DNA from: Texcoconibacillus texcoconensis
Lineage (GTDB): Bacteria; Bacillota; Bacilli; Bacillales; Salisediminibacteriaceae
Length of the DNA: 64,000 bases
Direction: 5' to 3'
Assembly (NCBI RefSeq): GCF_014202575.1
Contig: NZ_JACHHB010000004.1
Coordinates: 62,001 to 126,000 of the forward strand
Below are positions 15,606-25,113 of this stretch, one piece after another. The translations under genes were made by a program, and so were the position numbers. Positions within the stretch are counted from its first letter, which is position 1. Each line of letters starts with the position of its first letter. The notes below the pieces were generated by a model. That model had not been told where the DNA came from. It saw nothing but the letters and a program-made list of their open reading frames with translations, and did no database searches.

Positions 15606-17393
15606 CTATGAGTCATCCAAACCATAGGGGATGTATACGGAAAACGTCGTTCCTTCTCCTAATTTGCTGTGAGCTGACACTTGACCCCGATGAGCTTCGA
15701 CGATATTTTTAACAATCGCAAGCCCTAAACCTGTACCAGAGTGTCCACGTGTTCTTGCTTTATCTGCCTTATAAAACCTTTCAAACACGAAAGGTAAATC
15801 CTCTTCAGCAATACCTGAACCCGTATCTGTTACATCTAATTGTACACCTTCATCATCCGAACGAATATTAAGCAAAACTTTGCCTCCCTCACTCGTATGA
15901 CGAAAAGCATTGTCAATTAAGTTTGTTAATACTTGTTCTAAGCGATCTGGATCAGCATCCATATCGATCTCTTTATTCTCGATATTCGAGATTAATTGAA
16001 CGTTGTGATCGTTTGCCGATGCTTGGAATTTATTCATGATTCGTTCAGCAAAGTCGTTAAGTGAAAAGCGTTCACGATTTAAAGTAATATGTCCTGCTTC
16101 CATTCGAGCGATATCAAGCAATTCATTGACTAACCGTCCCATTCTTAATGTCTCGTCATAAATAATTTGAGCCAATTCTCGTTTTTCTTCTTCTGAAGGA
16201 ACGACATCGTCTACAATCGCCTCACTGTATCCTTGAAGCAGAGAAATAGGCGTTCGAAGTTCATGGGATACGTTTGCAATGAAATCTTTCCTTAACTTGT
16301 CATGCATTCGTTCTTCCGTCATATCACGAAGGACGGCAACCGCACCACGTACATCAGACTTTTGATAAAGTGGCGTCATTAAAACAACCCACGACCGCCC
16401 TTGTACATCAACTTCAACCATTTGTTCCTTTTCTAACTCTACAACTTGATTAAACAACGTTTCTATTTCTTTCGGTATTTGAGGTGTTTCTTCTGATGAC
16501 AATCCTTGTTCGAACACCCATGCACGAATAAATTGATCAGCCGGTGGATTCGTCACAACAAGTGAACCCTCGCGGTCTAACGTGATAACACCATCCGCCA
16601 TTGAACTCAAAATTCGTGATAATTGTTCCTTTTCTTGATTCAGTGCAGTGATATTTTTGTTTAGCGCACGGGCCATTCGGTTGAATGCCATACCTAGTAA
16701 ACCAATTTCATCCCTGGTTAGAATTGGTACTTTCGTATCAAAATTCCCCTTCGCTACCTCTAAAGAAGCTTTTCGCATTTTACGAAGAGGTGCTGTAATT
16801 CTTGTCATGAGGAAGAAAGCAAAAACGGTCGTTAAAATAATCGCAATCCCCGCTGATAACAAAATAATATTTGTCGTTTCTCCTCTTGCTCCTTCAACGA
16901 CATCAAGAGACTGATACATAAAGACAGCGCCCGATTCGCCACCTATATCAACCGGGATACCAACAATCATTTGTTCATTTTCTAGTTGTTGACCATCGAT
17001 AAAAAAAGGATCACTTCCATGGTTTATAACCTCAGTTTGATGATCAAATACTGCGGACAATGCCTGATCCTCAAAAAAAGTGGCTGATGGTATAAGAGAT
17101 TCTCCTTTTTGATCTGAATACCAATACTCAGCCTCAGAAGTAGCAATAAACACATTGCAACTGTAATTTTTTGCGATATTCATGGCTGATTCAACTGCTG
17201 AATCAACATCATCTGCATCTTCTATAACCGTAGCGATAACTGAAGCATGGTTTGTCAATCGCTCCTCTTCTTGAGCGGTATGGAAGCGCTCAAAATATTG
17301 TAATAAGAGAATCGTAACAACAATGAGGACGACAGCCATAAGGAGGATAATCGTCGCCCATAGTTTTCCAACGACACTACGCCAAAACATCAT
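15606..17393 (-). CDS. resE: Sensor histidine kinase ResE
   Basis: A 595-residue membrane kinase that controls aerobic/anaerobic respiration genes through ResD. Order of parts: transmembrane helix 1 (about 11-32), extracytoplasmic sensor (33-175), helix 2 (about 176-197), HAMP (198-250), PAS (about 255-365), HisKA with phosphoacceptor H377 (FIANVSHELRTP), and HATPase_c with N, G1 (DTGSGI), F and G2 (GTGLGL) boxes. Its start overlaps the resD stop by 4 bases. Same order as in B. subtilis (resA-E), although sigX-rsiX, which follow there, are replaced here by moaB on the opposite strand. Confidence 0.95.
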   Translation of the reverse strand: MMFWRSVVGKLWATIILLMAVVLIVVTILLLQYFERFHTAQEEERLTNHASVIATVIEDADDVDSAVESAMNIAKNYSCNVFIATSEAEYWYSDQKGESLIPSATFFEDQALSAVFDHQTEVINHGSDPFFIDGQQLENEQMIVGIPVDIGGESGAVFMYQSLDVVEGARGETTNIILLSAGIAIILTTVFAFFLMTRITAPLRKMRKASLEVAKGNFDTKVPILTRDEIGLLGMAFNRMARALNKNITALNQEKEQLSRILSSMADGVITLDREGSLVVTNPPADQFIRAWVFEQGLSSEETPQIPKEIETLFNQVVELEKEQMVEVDVQGRSWVVLMTPLYQKSDVRGAVAVLRDMTEERMHDKLRKDFIANVSHELRTPISLLQGYSEAIVDDVVPSEEEKRELAQIIYDETLRMGRLVNELLDIARMEAGHITLNRERFSLNDFAERIMNKFQASANDHNVQLISNIENKEIDMDADPDRLEQVLTNLIDNAFRHTSEGGKVLLNIRSDDEGVQLDVTDTGSGIAEEDLPFVFERFYKADKARTRGHSGTGLGLAIVKNIVEAHRGQVSAHSKLGEGTTFSVYIPYGLDDS

Positions 17394-18106
17394 TCAGGAT
17401 TCGCCTCAAATTTATAGCCTACGCCCCAAACAGTTGAAATCATATCAGCTGCCTCTGGAGAAACTTTACTTAATTTTTCACGTAACCGTTTCACATGTGT
17501 ATCTACCGTTCGCAAATCACCAAAAAATTCATAATTCCAAACGTCTTTTAACAGTTGCTCTCGGGCAAAAACTTTATCTGGTGATTGAGCTAAATAATGT
17601 AACAGTTCATATTCTTTTGGCGTTAAGCTAATTTCTTCATTATTTGTCGTCACACGATGAGCATCATTATCAATTGTTAAATGCGGAAATACGAGCATAT
17701 CTTTTGTCGACGTTTCTGTTTCTAAAAACTTCGTTTGTGAAGAACGCCTTAACAACGCTTTTACTCGTAAAACGACTTCACGCGGACTAAAGGGCTTTAC
17801 AATATAATCATCTGCTCCTGACTCAAACCCTTGTACTCGATTTGATTCTTCACCCTTTGCTGTCAGCATGATAACAGGTGTCGCTTTTTTACCGCGAATT
17901 TCCTCACATACTTCAATGCCATCAACCCCTGGCATCATTAAATCAAGCAAAATCAAATCGTAATCTTTATTGATCGCCATATCTAAAGCCGTTTCACCAT
18001 TTTCTGCATCTTCTACAATAAAGTCTTCACGTTCTAAATACATACGTAGTAAACGGCGAATTCTTTCTTCGTCATCAACAACTAAAATTTTCATTTCTTC
18101 AGCCAT
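17390..18106 (-). CDS. resD: Response regulator ResD
   Basis: A 238-residue OmpR/PhoB-class regulator. The receiver domain (residues 5-118) has D11/D12, phosphoacceptor D55, T82 and K104; the C-terminal winged helix (about 140-235) has the PhoB-type pattern LTPKEYELLHYLAQ. It activates cytochrome maturation and anaerobic respiration genes in B. subtilis, including resABC. The start is ATG 18106, six bases after GAGGGGG. A terminator separates it from resC, and TACAAT (18174-18169 on the minus strand) upstream may be the -10 of its own promoter, so resDE can be made independently of resABC. Confidence 0.95.
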   Translation of the reverse strand: MAEEMKILVVDDEERIRRLLRMYLEREDFIVEDAENGETALDMAINKDYDLILLDLMMPGVDGIEVCEEIRGKKATPVIMLTAKGEESNRVQGFESGADDYIVKPFSPREVVLRVKALLRRSSQTKFLETETSTKDMLVFPHLTIDNDAHRVTTNNEEISLTPKEYELLHYLAQSPDKVFAREQLLKDVWNYEFFGDLRTVDTHVKRLREKLSKVSPEAADMISTVWGVGYKFEANPE

Positions 18107-18225
18107 TCTAATCCCCCTCATCTCTCAAAACAGATACTGCGTTTCTATCAAAAATAACTTCATATGCTATTGTAGCACGTTTTTTTTTTGAAAAGAACAC
18201 ACTTTGACAAGGTTTGACTTCACAA

Positions 18226-18267
18226 AAAATGACTGTTCCCGGACTTTTAAGGGAACAGTCATTTAAA
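18226..18267 (-). terminator. Terminator between resC and resD
   Basis: AAATGACTGTTCCC and GGGAACAGTCATTT are perfect 14-base arms around a 10-base loop; on the minus strand a T run follows. It uncouples resABC from resDE. Confidence 0.88.
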
Positions 18268-18282
18268 ATTCTCTTATTTTGT

Positions 18283-19467
18283 TTATGCATATGAATGTAA
18301 TCCAGCAATGATGAGGTTAACAAAGATCAGATTAAACATGATGATCGCAAAACCGATGACACAAAGCCAGGCACTTCGTTCTCCATGCCAACCTCTTGAT
18401 AGACGAAGGTGAAGGTAAGCAGCATAGAAGAGGAAAGTGATTAACGCCCACACTTCTTTGGGATCCCATGCCCAAAAACGTGTCCAAGCAATTTGCGCCC
18501 AAATCATCGCAAAAATTAAACCTCCGAGCGTGAAAATAGGAAAACCAATTGCAATGGCTCGATAGCTTAATTCATCTGCGGCTTGAGGGCTAATTGACTT
18601 CGTTAACGGTTGAAGGACTGCCCCAATCGGCTTACGAATCGCTAATCGAATCAGCCAATAAAGCAAGAGACCAGAAACCATTGACCAAACCACTGTGTTT
18701 AAATCATTACTTTCAATAATTGATGGGGCAGAAAGAAATGGTTCCATAGCTTGATCAGTCAAAAGTTGGCCTTCGTTAGGGCCTACAACAGCAGGCATCG
18801 GATATTCCATCATTGCCTCTTGTCCGTTTTCATTAATATATTGGAATTCTGCCTCATACCCTGCAACATTAAATCCAATACTGAGACTAATATAGGCGAC
18901 AAAACAAAGGATCGTGTAAAGGATAAATTCAACCCCGCGCACGCGCTTATTTCGTTTTGTGAAGTCAATAACCCGCACAAGGTAGATTAGTCCTGCTGCA
19001 AAACTAATTGCTAGTATGCCTTGACCTATCGCTGTTGTGATCACATGAATTTCAAGCCAATACGATTGTAGAGCAGGAATCAACGGTTGAATTTCTGTTG
19101 GGAACATGGAAGCATACACGATGATTAACATGACAACTGGCATCGTAAAAAGCCCAAGAATATCACTTTTATAGATCGTATAAATGATCACTAATGCAAA
19201 GCTCATCATGATCGCTAAAAAGGCAGTATATTCAAACATGTTACTAACCGGAGCGTGACCTGCGGCGATCCAACGTGTTATGAAATATCCCATTGCGAAT
19301 AGAAAACCGATAATTGAGGCAACATAACCCAAAAAACCTGATCTGTTTTGAAAATGCCCTTGTCGATTACGGAATTTTTTACCTGTCACAGCAACAGCAA
19401 AAAGAATCGTTGAAAGCAAATATAAGAAAAAAGCTACTAGTAATAGGTTGCTACTTAATTCAGGCAT
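18283..19467 (-). CDS. resC: Cytochrome c maturation protein ResC (CcsA/CcsB type)
   Basis: A 394-residue polytopic membrane protein of the system II heme-export/ligation complex. The tryptophan-rich WWD-type segment is present as WAWDPKEVWALITF near residue 325-338, flanked by conserved His residues, and there are about eight membrane spans. With ResB it moves heme across the membrane and attaches it to apocytochrome c. The 8-base overlap with resB shows coupling. Last gene of the resABC part of the cluster, ended by a strong terminator. Confidence 0.93.
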   Translation of the reverse strand: MPELSSNLLLVAFFLYLLSTILFAVAVTGKKFRNRQGHFQNRSGFLGYVASIIGFLFAMGYFITRWIAAGHAPVSNMFEYTAFLAIMMSFALVIIYTIYKSDILGLFTMPVVMLIIVYASMFPTEIQPLIPALQSYWLEIHVITTAIGQGILAISFAAGLIYLVRVIDFTKRNKRVRGVEFILYTILCFVAYISLSIGFNVAGYEAEFQYINENGQEAMMEYPMPAVVGPNEGQLLTDQAMEPFLSAPSIIESNDLNTVVWSMVSGLLLYWLIRLAIRKPIGAVLQPLTKSISPQAADELSYRAIAIGFPIFTLGGLIFAMIWAQIAWTRFWAWDPKEVWALITFLFYAAYLHLRLSRGWHGERSAWLCVIGFAIIMFNLIFVNLIIAGLHSYA

Positions 19468-21145
19468 CTACATCACTCCCTTGATCCTCATCGCGACGTC
19501 GTTGATATTGACGTTCCTGCTCCAATTCATCTTCTTCAACTTGGTCAATAGGCATCGCAATGTTTGTATTAGAAGATATCGCTTCAAAATCTTTCATCAA
19601 AGATTGCCAGTTTTTATTCGTGTGCCCAGCAACCCACAATTCCTCACCTTTTTGCTGTAACCATATTCGGCGGTGACTCCAATAAGATCCTTGGATAAGG
19701 CCAACCATAAAGATAAATCCACCAACAATAAGTAACGGCAGCGTTCGGTCAAGTCGTACAGTTAAAGCCGTGACATCATTCATTTCAACGCCTGAAAGCT
19801 CCAATCGATACTCGTTTTCTCCAAGAATCGGTTCATTCGTTTGGACACCAACAACGCTCTTTTCACCATCTGGAATACTAGGTGTTTGCACGTTGAAAAT
19901 AATGAGTGGGTTATCAGGGATTCGTGTAGCTGTTGTAGGCTCTTGATTATGTTCATCAAACACGTAATCTGGGAAATACTCTTCAATTTCAACGACATAA
20001 CCGCCTCCGAGATCATAACTCATTTCTGGATCATAAAGATCTACCGTAATCTCTGTATCCGGTACATCTCCGTTGTCGTCTGCAACAGATTGAAGTCGAA
20101 AGCTAAATTCGGAAAGTTCATTTAACTTATAGTCAACTTGGTAAATAGAATACCCATCATGAGTTAACGGGTCGTTCACTTCTATATCGTGTGATTTCAC
20201 TTTCTCATAATCAGCTTCACTTCCTACTATTCCGTCATCACTTCTTTCTAACAGGACAGCTGATGTACGGTAGGTTTCCACAACTGAAGACCCTTCTCGC
20301 ATGAGTGCCTCTTGATACAATTCATCGTCTTCATCATACAACTCAATTTCAAAATTTTCGTTATACAAATAATATTGCCCATCAGTCCCTTTGACAGGCA
20401 CTTGTTCACCATCGCGAACCCAAATATTTTCATCTACATACATAGTTGGGAAAAATCGTAGCATCGCTCCAAATAAAAAGATGATTAGTCCGATGTGATT
20501 AACGTAAGGTCCCCACCTTGAGAATCGACCTTTTTCAGCAACGATATTCCCATTTTCTTCATAGATGTTATATTTTTTTTCGTTTAATACTTTTGTGGCT
20601 TTTTCAATTTCACCCTCATGATCCAAACCTCGGCTTGTACCAAAAACTCTCTGTCGCTTTAAAAATCCTTCATGTCTTGTGACACGTTGTTTTTTTAGCG
20701 CTCGATAAAGTGGAACGACACGGTCTAAACTACATATCACAAGTGATACACCTAAAGCTGCAATAAGTAACATGTACCACCAAGATCCATATAAATTATG
20801 AAAACCTAACAAATAGTATAATTGACCAATCGTTCCATATTCATTTTCATAGAAAACAGCTGGATTTTCACCAGGTGGTATAAACTCTACTTGTGGAAAA
20901 ATCGTTCCAAATCCAGAAGCAACGAGCAATAATACAATAATCCAAATACCTACTTTAACCGACGAAAAGAAATTCCAAATATGATCGACAACCGACCGTT
21001 TATACGTTTGTGACCTTCTAGCTGCCCCTTCGTAACGCATATTTAAAAGACTTTTCCCCTCATCTTGTAACGGCTTCCCGCAAGACTCACATATCACCGT
21101 TCCGTATGGGTTCACGTGCCCACATTCACATTTCACCTTCTCCAT
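19460..21145 (-). CDS. resB: Cytochrome c maturation protein ResB
   Basis: A 561-residue membrane protein, partner of ResC in system II cytochrome c biogenesis. A cytoplasmic N-terminal zinc-ribbon-like motif (CECGH...CESCGK, residues 7-22) precedes four membrane spans (about 62-82, 120-142, 210-230 and 475-495) and a large acidic extracytoplasmic domain between spans three and four. The family pattern SVKVGIWIIVLL at span one is typical. Located 13 bases after resA and overlapping resC. Confidence 0.93.
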   Translation of the reverse strand: MEKVKCECGHVNPYGTVICESCGKPLQDEGKSLLNMRYEGAARRSQTYKRSVVDHIWNFFSSVKVGIWIIVLLLVASGFGTIFPQVEFIPPGENPAVFYENEYGTIGQLYYLLGFHNLYGSWWYMLLIAALGVSLVICSLDRVVPLYRALKKQRVTRHEGFLKRQRVFGTSRGLDHEGEIEKATKVLNEKKYNIYEENGNIVAEKGRFSRWGPYVNHIGLIIFLFGAMLRFFPTMYVDENIWVRDGEQVPVKGTDGQYYLYNENFEIELYDEDDELYQEALMREGSSVVETYRTSAVLLERSDDGIVGSEADYEKVKSHDIEVNDPLTHDGYSIYQVDYKLNELSEFSFRLQSVADDNGDVPDTEITVDLYDPEMSYDLGGGYVVEIEEYFPDYVFDEHNQEPTTATRIPDNPLIIFNVQTPSIPDGEKSVVGVQTNEPILGENEYRLELSGVEMNDVTALTVRLDRTLPLLIVGGFIFMVGLIQGSYWSHRRIWLQQKGEELWVAGHTNKNWQSLMKDFEAISSNTNIAMPIDQVEEDELEQERQYQRRRDEDQGSDVDA

Positions 21146-21158
21146 CTCTCACCCTCCA

Positions 21159-21686
21159 CTACGTTTCTGGAACGAGCTGTTCTAGGGATTCAATGACTTG
21201 CTCTTCCGTTTTAGCCCCTACGGTATGTTCAATGACCTCACCAGTTTCATCGATAAGGAATACACTAGGTAAGCTTTGTACACCGTAAGCATTACTTACG
21301 TGCATCCCCCTGTCGATAGCTATTGGGTACGGATAGTTGGCACGCTCTTGATGTCGCTCTACTTGAACCGTCGATTCGTCTACATTAACCGACACGACTT
21401 CGACACCTTTATCTCGGTATGTATCATAATGCTCTTTTAAATATCCCATTTTTTCTCGACAAAACGCACAGTATGTCGCCCAAAAGTTTAAATACACACC
21501 TTCCCCTTCCCAATCTTCTAACATAATTTTTTCGCCATCTAAATTTTCTAGAGCAAAATTTGGCGCTTCATCACCAGCATCTACAACCCCTCTATCACCT
21601 ACAAAATGGTTATAAAAAGTATATCCTATTGCAACAGCCATCACGATTAAAATGATAGCACGGATCAATAGACGGTTCTTTTTCAT
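21159..21686 (-). CDS. resA: Membrane-anchored thioredoxin-fold protein ResA with an unusual CAFC active site
   Basis: A 175-residue thiol-disulfide oxidoreductase with one N-terminal membrane anchor (about 7-27) and a TlpA-like thioredoxin fold outside. In B. subtilis ResA reduces the heme-binding CXXCH cysteines of apocytochrome c, with active site CEPC and a key glutamate three residues after the second cysteine. Here the site reads C73-A-F-C76 and the position matching that glutamate is K79, so the Glu, Pro and distal Glu are all changed. The cis-proline loop (SLPSVFLID) is intact. Position between rluB and resB makes the ResA assignment secure. First gene of the resABC unit; TTTGTTTGTAATA upstream resembles a ResD site. 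Confidence 0.9.
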   Translation of the reverse strand: MKKNRLLIRAIILIVMAVAIGYTFYNHFVGDRGVVDAGDEAPNFALENLDGEKIMLEDWEGEGVYLNFWATYCAFCREKMGYLKEHYDTYRDKGVEVVSVNVDESTVQVERHQERANYPYPIAIDRGMHVSNAYGVQSLPSVFLIDETGEVIEHTVGAKTEEQVIESLEQLVPET

Positions 21687-21773
21687 GTAGATTCCCCCAA
21701 GCCATTTACTAAACTTATATTAACACCACGAACGTATTACAAACAAATGTTTTACACAGATAATTTGTGTCCA

Positions 21774-22493
21774 TTATGTGACAGCCCAGTCATGAAGTTG
21801 TTTTACTTCCTTAGGAGTTAATTCTCGAGCCTCTCCTGCATTTAACCCTTTTAACGTAATCATTCCGTACCTTTCTCGCTTTAATTTATCAACAGGATAA
21901 CCGATCGCATCAAACATACGTCGAACTTGGCGATTTCTACCTTCATGAATCGTGATCTCTATAACCGTTGTTCCTTTTTTGCGGTTTGATTTGATTCGCT
22001 TCACTTTTGCAGGCGCCGTCTTTTTACCGTCTAGTTTGACCCCTCGTTCCAATTGTTTTAATTCTTGGTTTAAAGGCAGTCCTTTCACTTTTGCAATATA
22101 CGTTTTAGGAATTCGATACGATGGGTGCATTAATTGATTCGCAAATTCACCATCGTTTGTTAACAATATTAAGCCTGATGTGTCCGAATCCAGTCTCCCG
22201 ATAGGGTAAATTCTCTTATCGGTCCCTATATAATCTGTGACAACTTTTCTTCCTCGGTCATCACTCGCTGCTGATATCACTCCTGTAGGCTTGTACAATA
22301 CGTAATACTCAGGTGCTTCTTTTTCAAGTGGAATCCCTTCTACTTCAATATCATCTTGATTCGGGTTCACTTTCACTCCTAATGTCTTCACGGTCTCTTT
22401 GTTCACAGTTACTTTTCCTTCTTCAATCAACTTCTCAGCTTTTCGTCGTGAAGTGATTCCTGCTTGTGCAATTACTTTTTGAAGTCGTTCCAT
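21774..22493 (-). CDS. rluB: 23S rRNA pseudouridine synthase RluB
   Basis: A 239-residue RsuA-family enzyme that converts uridine 2605 region of 23S rRNA to pseudouridine. An S4 RNA-binding domain (residues 1-60) precedes the catalytic domain, with catalytic Asp D102 in GRLDSDTSG and the family signature GRNRQVRRM near residue 184. Same position as ypuL/rluB in B. subtilis, between spmB and resA. Confidence 0.95.
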   Translation of the reverse strand: MERLQKVIAQAGITSRRKAEKLIEEGKVTVNKETVKTLGVKVNPNQDDIEVEGIPLEKEAPEYYVLYKPTGVISAASDDRGRKVVTDYIGTDKRIYPIGRLDSDTSGLILLTNDGEFANQLMHPSYRIPKTYIAKVKGLPLNQELKQLERGVKLDGKKTAPAKVKRIKSNRKKGTTVIEITIHEGRNRQVRRMFDAIGYPVDKLKRERYGMITLKGLNAGEARELTPKEVKQLHDWAVT

Positions 22494-22649
22494 TCATAAT
22501 CAGCCTTCCTCTATTTATAATCAAAAAACAGTATAATAAAGTTGTACGCACTTTTCTAATCATTATACTCAACCGTTTATTTTAGCGGTTTTATTATTCA
22601 TTCTCAAATAAGATTAAAGATAGTGGCAAATTTAGCATACCACAAACAG

Positions 22650-22683
22650 AAAAAACATGTGTGAAATAGCTACACACATGTTA
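22650..22683 (-). terminator. Terminator after spmB
   Basis: AACATGTGTG / CACACATGTT perfect 10-base arms with a 9-base loop, followed by a T run on the minus strand. The arm overlaps the spmB stop codon, so dacB-spmA-spmB is closed off from rluB. Confidence 0.88.
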
Positions 22684-23214
22684 CAAAAACACGAGGGTCA
22701 CGATAATGACTGAGGCAATGACGCCGACGAAGTCTGCAAATAAACCTACCTTTAATGCATCACCGACCTTTTTGATACCTACTGCTCCAAAATATACAGT
22801 TAAAACATAAAATGTCGTATCAGTACTCCCTTGCATCGTAGAGGCTAAACGTCCAATAAATGAATCAGCACCGTATGTAGATATCAAATCTGTCGTCATT
22901 CCTAAAGCTCCTGTACCTGATAGAGGCCGTATTAATGCCAAAGGAACGATCTCACTTGGAAAGCCAATAAAAGATAAAACAGGTTCAATCACACCAATCA
23001 ACGCTTCCATTGCTCCCGATTCACGAAAAACAGAAATCGCGACGTACATTCCAACAAGGTAAGGAATGATGGAGACCGCCATGTTAAACCCTTCTTTAGC
23101 ACCATCTACAAATGTCTCATATGTTGGAACACGTCGCAATGTCCCTACAACCAATATCAGTGCGATGAATAAAGGGATGATCCAAAGGGAAACCGTCGTA
23201 AGCCATGCCATCAC
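22681..23214 (-). CDS. spmB: Spore maturation protein SpmB
   Basis: A 177-residue polytopic membrane protein with two nucleoside-recognition (Gate) type segments, such as SIIPYLVGMYVAISVFRESGA and the PLSGTGALGM motif. With SpmA it is needed for full dehydration of the spore core and heat resistance in B. subtilis. It abuts spmA (stop and start share a base) and belongs to the dacB-spmA-spmB operon. The start is GTG or the following ATG. Confidence 0.93.
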   Translation of the reverse strand: MMAWLTTVSLWIIPLFIALILVVGTLRRVPTYETFVDGAKEGFNMAVSIIPYLVGMYVAISVFRESGAMEALIGVIEPVLSFIGFPSEIVPLALIRPLSGTGALGMTTDLISTYGADSFIGRLASTMQGSTDTTFYVLTVYFGAVGIKKVGDALKVGLFADFVGVIASVIIVTLVFL

Positions 23215-23804
23215 TATACTCCTTTTCTGATTCGTCGATAATAGAAAAATCTATCGATCAAAATTGCTGCAATCGTAGAAATTGTCGTTGCCATAATCGT
23301 TGTTCCTACTATTTCAGTTGGACTCTGTGAACCGTAATCAATTCGGATAGAAATGATCGTTGTCGGAATAAGCGTAATACTCGCTGTATTGATCGCAAGT
23401 AAAGTAATCATAGAACGACTCGCTTCATCTTTCCCACCATTTAATTTTTTGAGTTCTTCCATCGCTTTAATGCCCATTGGGGTGGCAGCATTACCTAAAC
23501 CAAACAAGTTAGCTGAAATATTTGATAAAATATACCCCATCGCAGGGTGGTCCTTAGGGATATCAGGAAATAATTTTCCCGCAATTGGGCGCATTAGCTT
23601 CGTTAATCCTCGTAGCATACCGGCAACTTCTGCAATTTTCATCATGCCTAACCAAAATGCAAGAACACTGATTAAGCCTAGGCATATTGTCACCGCTTCC
23701 TTTGCTCCTTGAAAAATCGCTTCATTGATTGCTTCCATATTGCCGTTAATCGCCGCAAATACAACCCCCGTCACGAACAAACCTACCCAAATAATATTAA
23801 CCAT
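23214..23804 (-). CDS. spmA: Spore maturation protein SpmA
   Basis: A 196-residue polytopic membrane protein of the nucleoside-recognition family, with the characteristic NLFGLGNAATPMGIKAMEEL and GLISVLAFWLGMMKIAE segments. It acts with SpmB in spore core dehydration. It sits directly between dacB (adjacent, no gap) and spmB, so it is expected to be expressed in the mother cell with dacB. Confidence 0.94.
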   Translation of the reverse strand: MVNIIWVGLFVTGVVFAAINGNMEAINEAIFQGAKEAVTICLGLISVLAFWLGMMKIAEVAGMLRGLTKLMRPIAGKLFPDIPKDHPAMGYILSNISANLFGLGNAATPMGIKAMEELKKLNGGKDEASRSMITLLAINTASITLIPTTIISIRIDYGSQSPTEIVGTTIMATTISTIAAILIDRFFYYRRIRKGV

Positions 23805-24959
23805 TTATTTCACTCCGATAGATTGTAAAAATGTCCGTTTCAATTTTTCAAACCATCCAAGACTTTCCTCTTCCTCTTCTTCTTCAATAAATCGTAGAGG
23901 AACACTCCCAACTTGATCACCATTGACCATCACATCAATAGTACCGATCGGGTTTGGATACCCATTTCGTTCCCATTCATCATCTTGTGGCGGTGTGTAT
24001 ACGTTGATTCGTTTCGAGATCCCTTCTAATTCTTCTTGAGTCACAGGGTATTCGAAGTTATAGTCCGCTTCTAAACGATCCTCATAAAATGGGTCATCGA
24101 CATTGTCAACAACCCCCTCCTCCACAATCGGAAGAAGTTCATATGTATCGAACGCCCAGTTAAACAAACTCATATGGTCATTCCAGTCACTCGGTGCATT
24201 AAGTGTAACGACAATCAAAGACAGGTCATCACGTTCTGCTGTTGAAACGAGCGTGCGTTTTGCTCTCTTTGTATAACCGGTTTTTCCGCCTGTTGAATCT
24301 TTATACATTCCATTTACTAAACGGTTTTTATTGCGAAAGCTACGAAAGCCATTTTCTCGTTTCGTATCGGTTCGATAAACACTCGTACCTGTCACTTCGC
24401 GATAATCTTCATTTTCCATCGCATAGCGTGTTAATTTTGCCATATCATACGCCGTTGACATATGATCTTCATGTGTATCTAAGCCATGTGGATTGCGAAA
24501 TGTTGTTTTGTCCATCCCTATTTCTTCTGCTTTTTCATTCATCATATAAACGAAACCATCGACACTTCCTCCAACGTGTTCTGCGATCGCTACAGCAGCA
24601 TCATTTCCAGAACGTAACATAAGGCCGTAAACGAGTTCTTCGAGTTTCAATTTTTCACCCGCTCTCAAATAAAGCGAAGACCCTTCTGTCCCTTCCGCAT
24701 TAGAAGATACTTCTACCTTTTCATCTAAATCTCCATGTTCGATCGCTAATATCGCCGTCATGATTTTTGTAATACTTGCAATCCGCATCGGTGTCTGTGC
24801 TTGTTTATCATATAGAACACGCCCACTTTCTTGTTCCATTAAAATGGCCCCTTGTGCCGAAACAGATCCTGGATATGTAGTTGATGCTTGAGTCGTCGTT
24901 AACAGACTCATCATCGTTAACGTAATGACAAATAGCATTAAAATTAATTTTTTGCCCAT
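23805..24959 (-). CDS. dacB: Sporulation D-alanyl-D-alanine carboxypeptidase DacB (PBP5*)
   Basis: A 384-residue low-molecular-weight penicillin-binding protein that trims peptide side chains of spore cortex peptidoglycan. Signal peptide (about 1-26), SxxK at S62-K65 (SITK), SGN at 117-119 and KTG at 226-228 form the full active site; a C-terminal PBP5 domain and amphipathic anchor follow. First gene of dacB-spmA-spmB, preceded by a sigma-E-like promoter, as expected for mother-cell expression. Confidence 0.93.
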   Translation of the reverse strand: MGKKLILMLFVITLTMMSLLTTTQASTTYPGSVSAQGAILMEQESGRVLYDKQAQTPMRIASITKIMTAILAIEHGDLDEKVEVSSNAEGTEGSSLYLRAGEKLKLEELVYGLMLRSGNDAAVAIAEHVGGSVDGFVYMMNEKAEEIGMDKTTFRNPHGLDTHEDHMSTAYDMAKLTRYAMENEDYREVTGTSVYRTDTKRENGFRSFRNKNRLVNGMYKDSTGGKTGYTKRAKRTLVSTAERDDLSLIVVTLNAPSDWNDHMSLFNWAFDTYELLPIVEEGVVDNVDDPFYEDRLEADYNFEYPVTQEELEGISKRINVYTPPQDDEWERNGYPNPIGTIDVMVNGDQVGSVPLRFIEEEEEEESLGWFEKLKRTFLQSIGVK

Positions 24960-24989
24960 AAATCTCCCGCCTCTAAATGGATTTGTACA

Positions 24990-25017
24990 AGTTTATTCGA
25001 AATATATCTACTTATGA
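24990..25017 (-). promoter_or_regulatory. Candidate sigma-E promoter for dacB
   Basis: On the minus strand TCATAAG (25017-25011), 13-base spacer, AATAAACT (24997-24990). This compares well with the sigma-E pattern (tCATAtt / cATAcAnT) and lies about 35 bases before the start codon. The expectation of sigma-E control comes from B. subtilis dacB. Confidence 0.5.
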
Positions 25018-25113
25018 ATAAAACTTTCTTTCTTAATGTCTGCAAATGTTTTGGATAAAAAGCGAGCAAATGAAAAAAATACAAGTAGAACAAAATAAAG
25101 GGAGAAGAAAATT

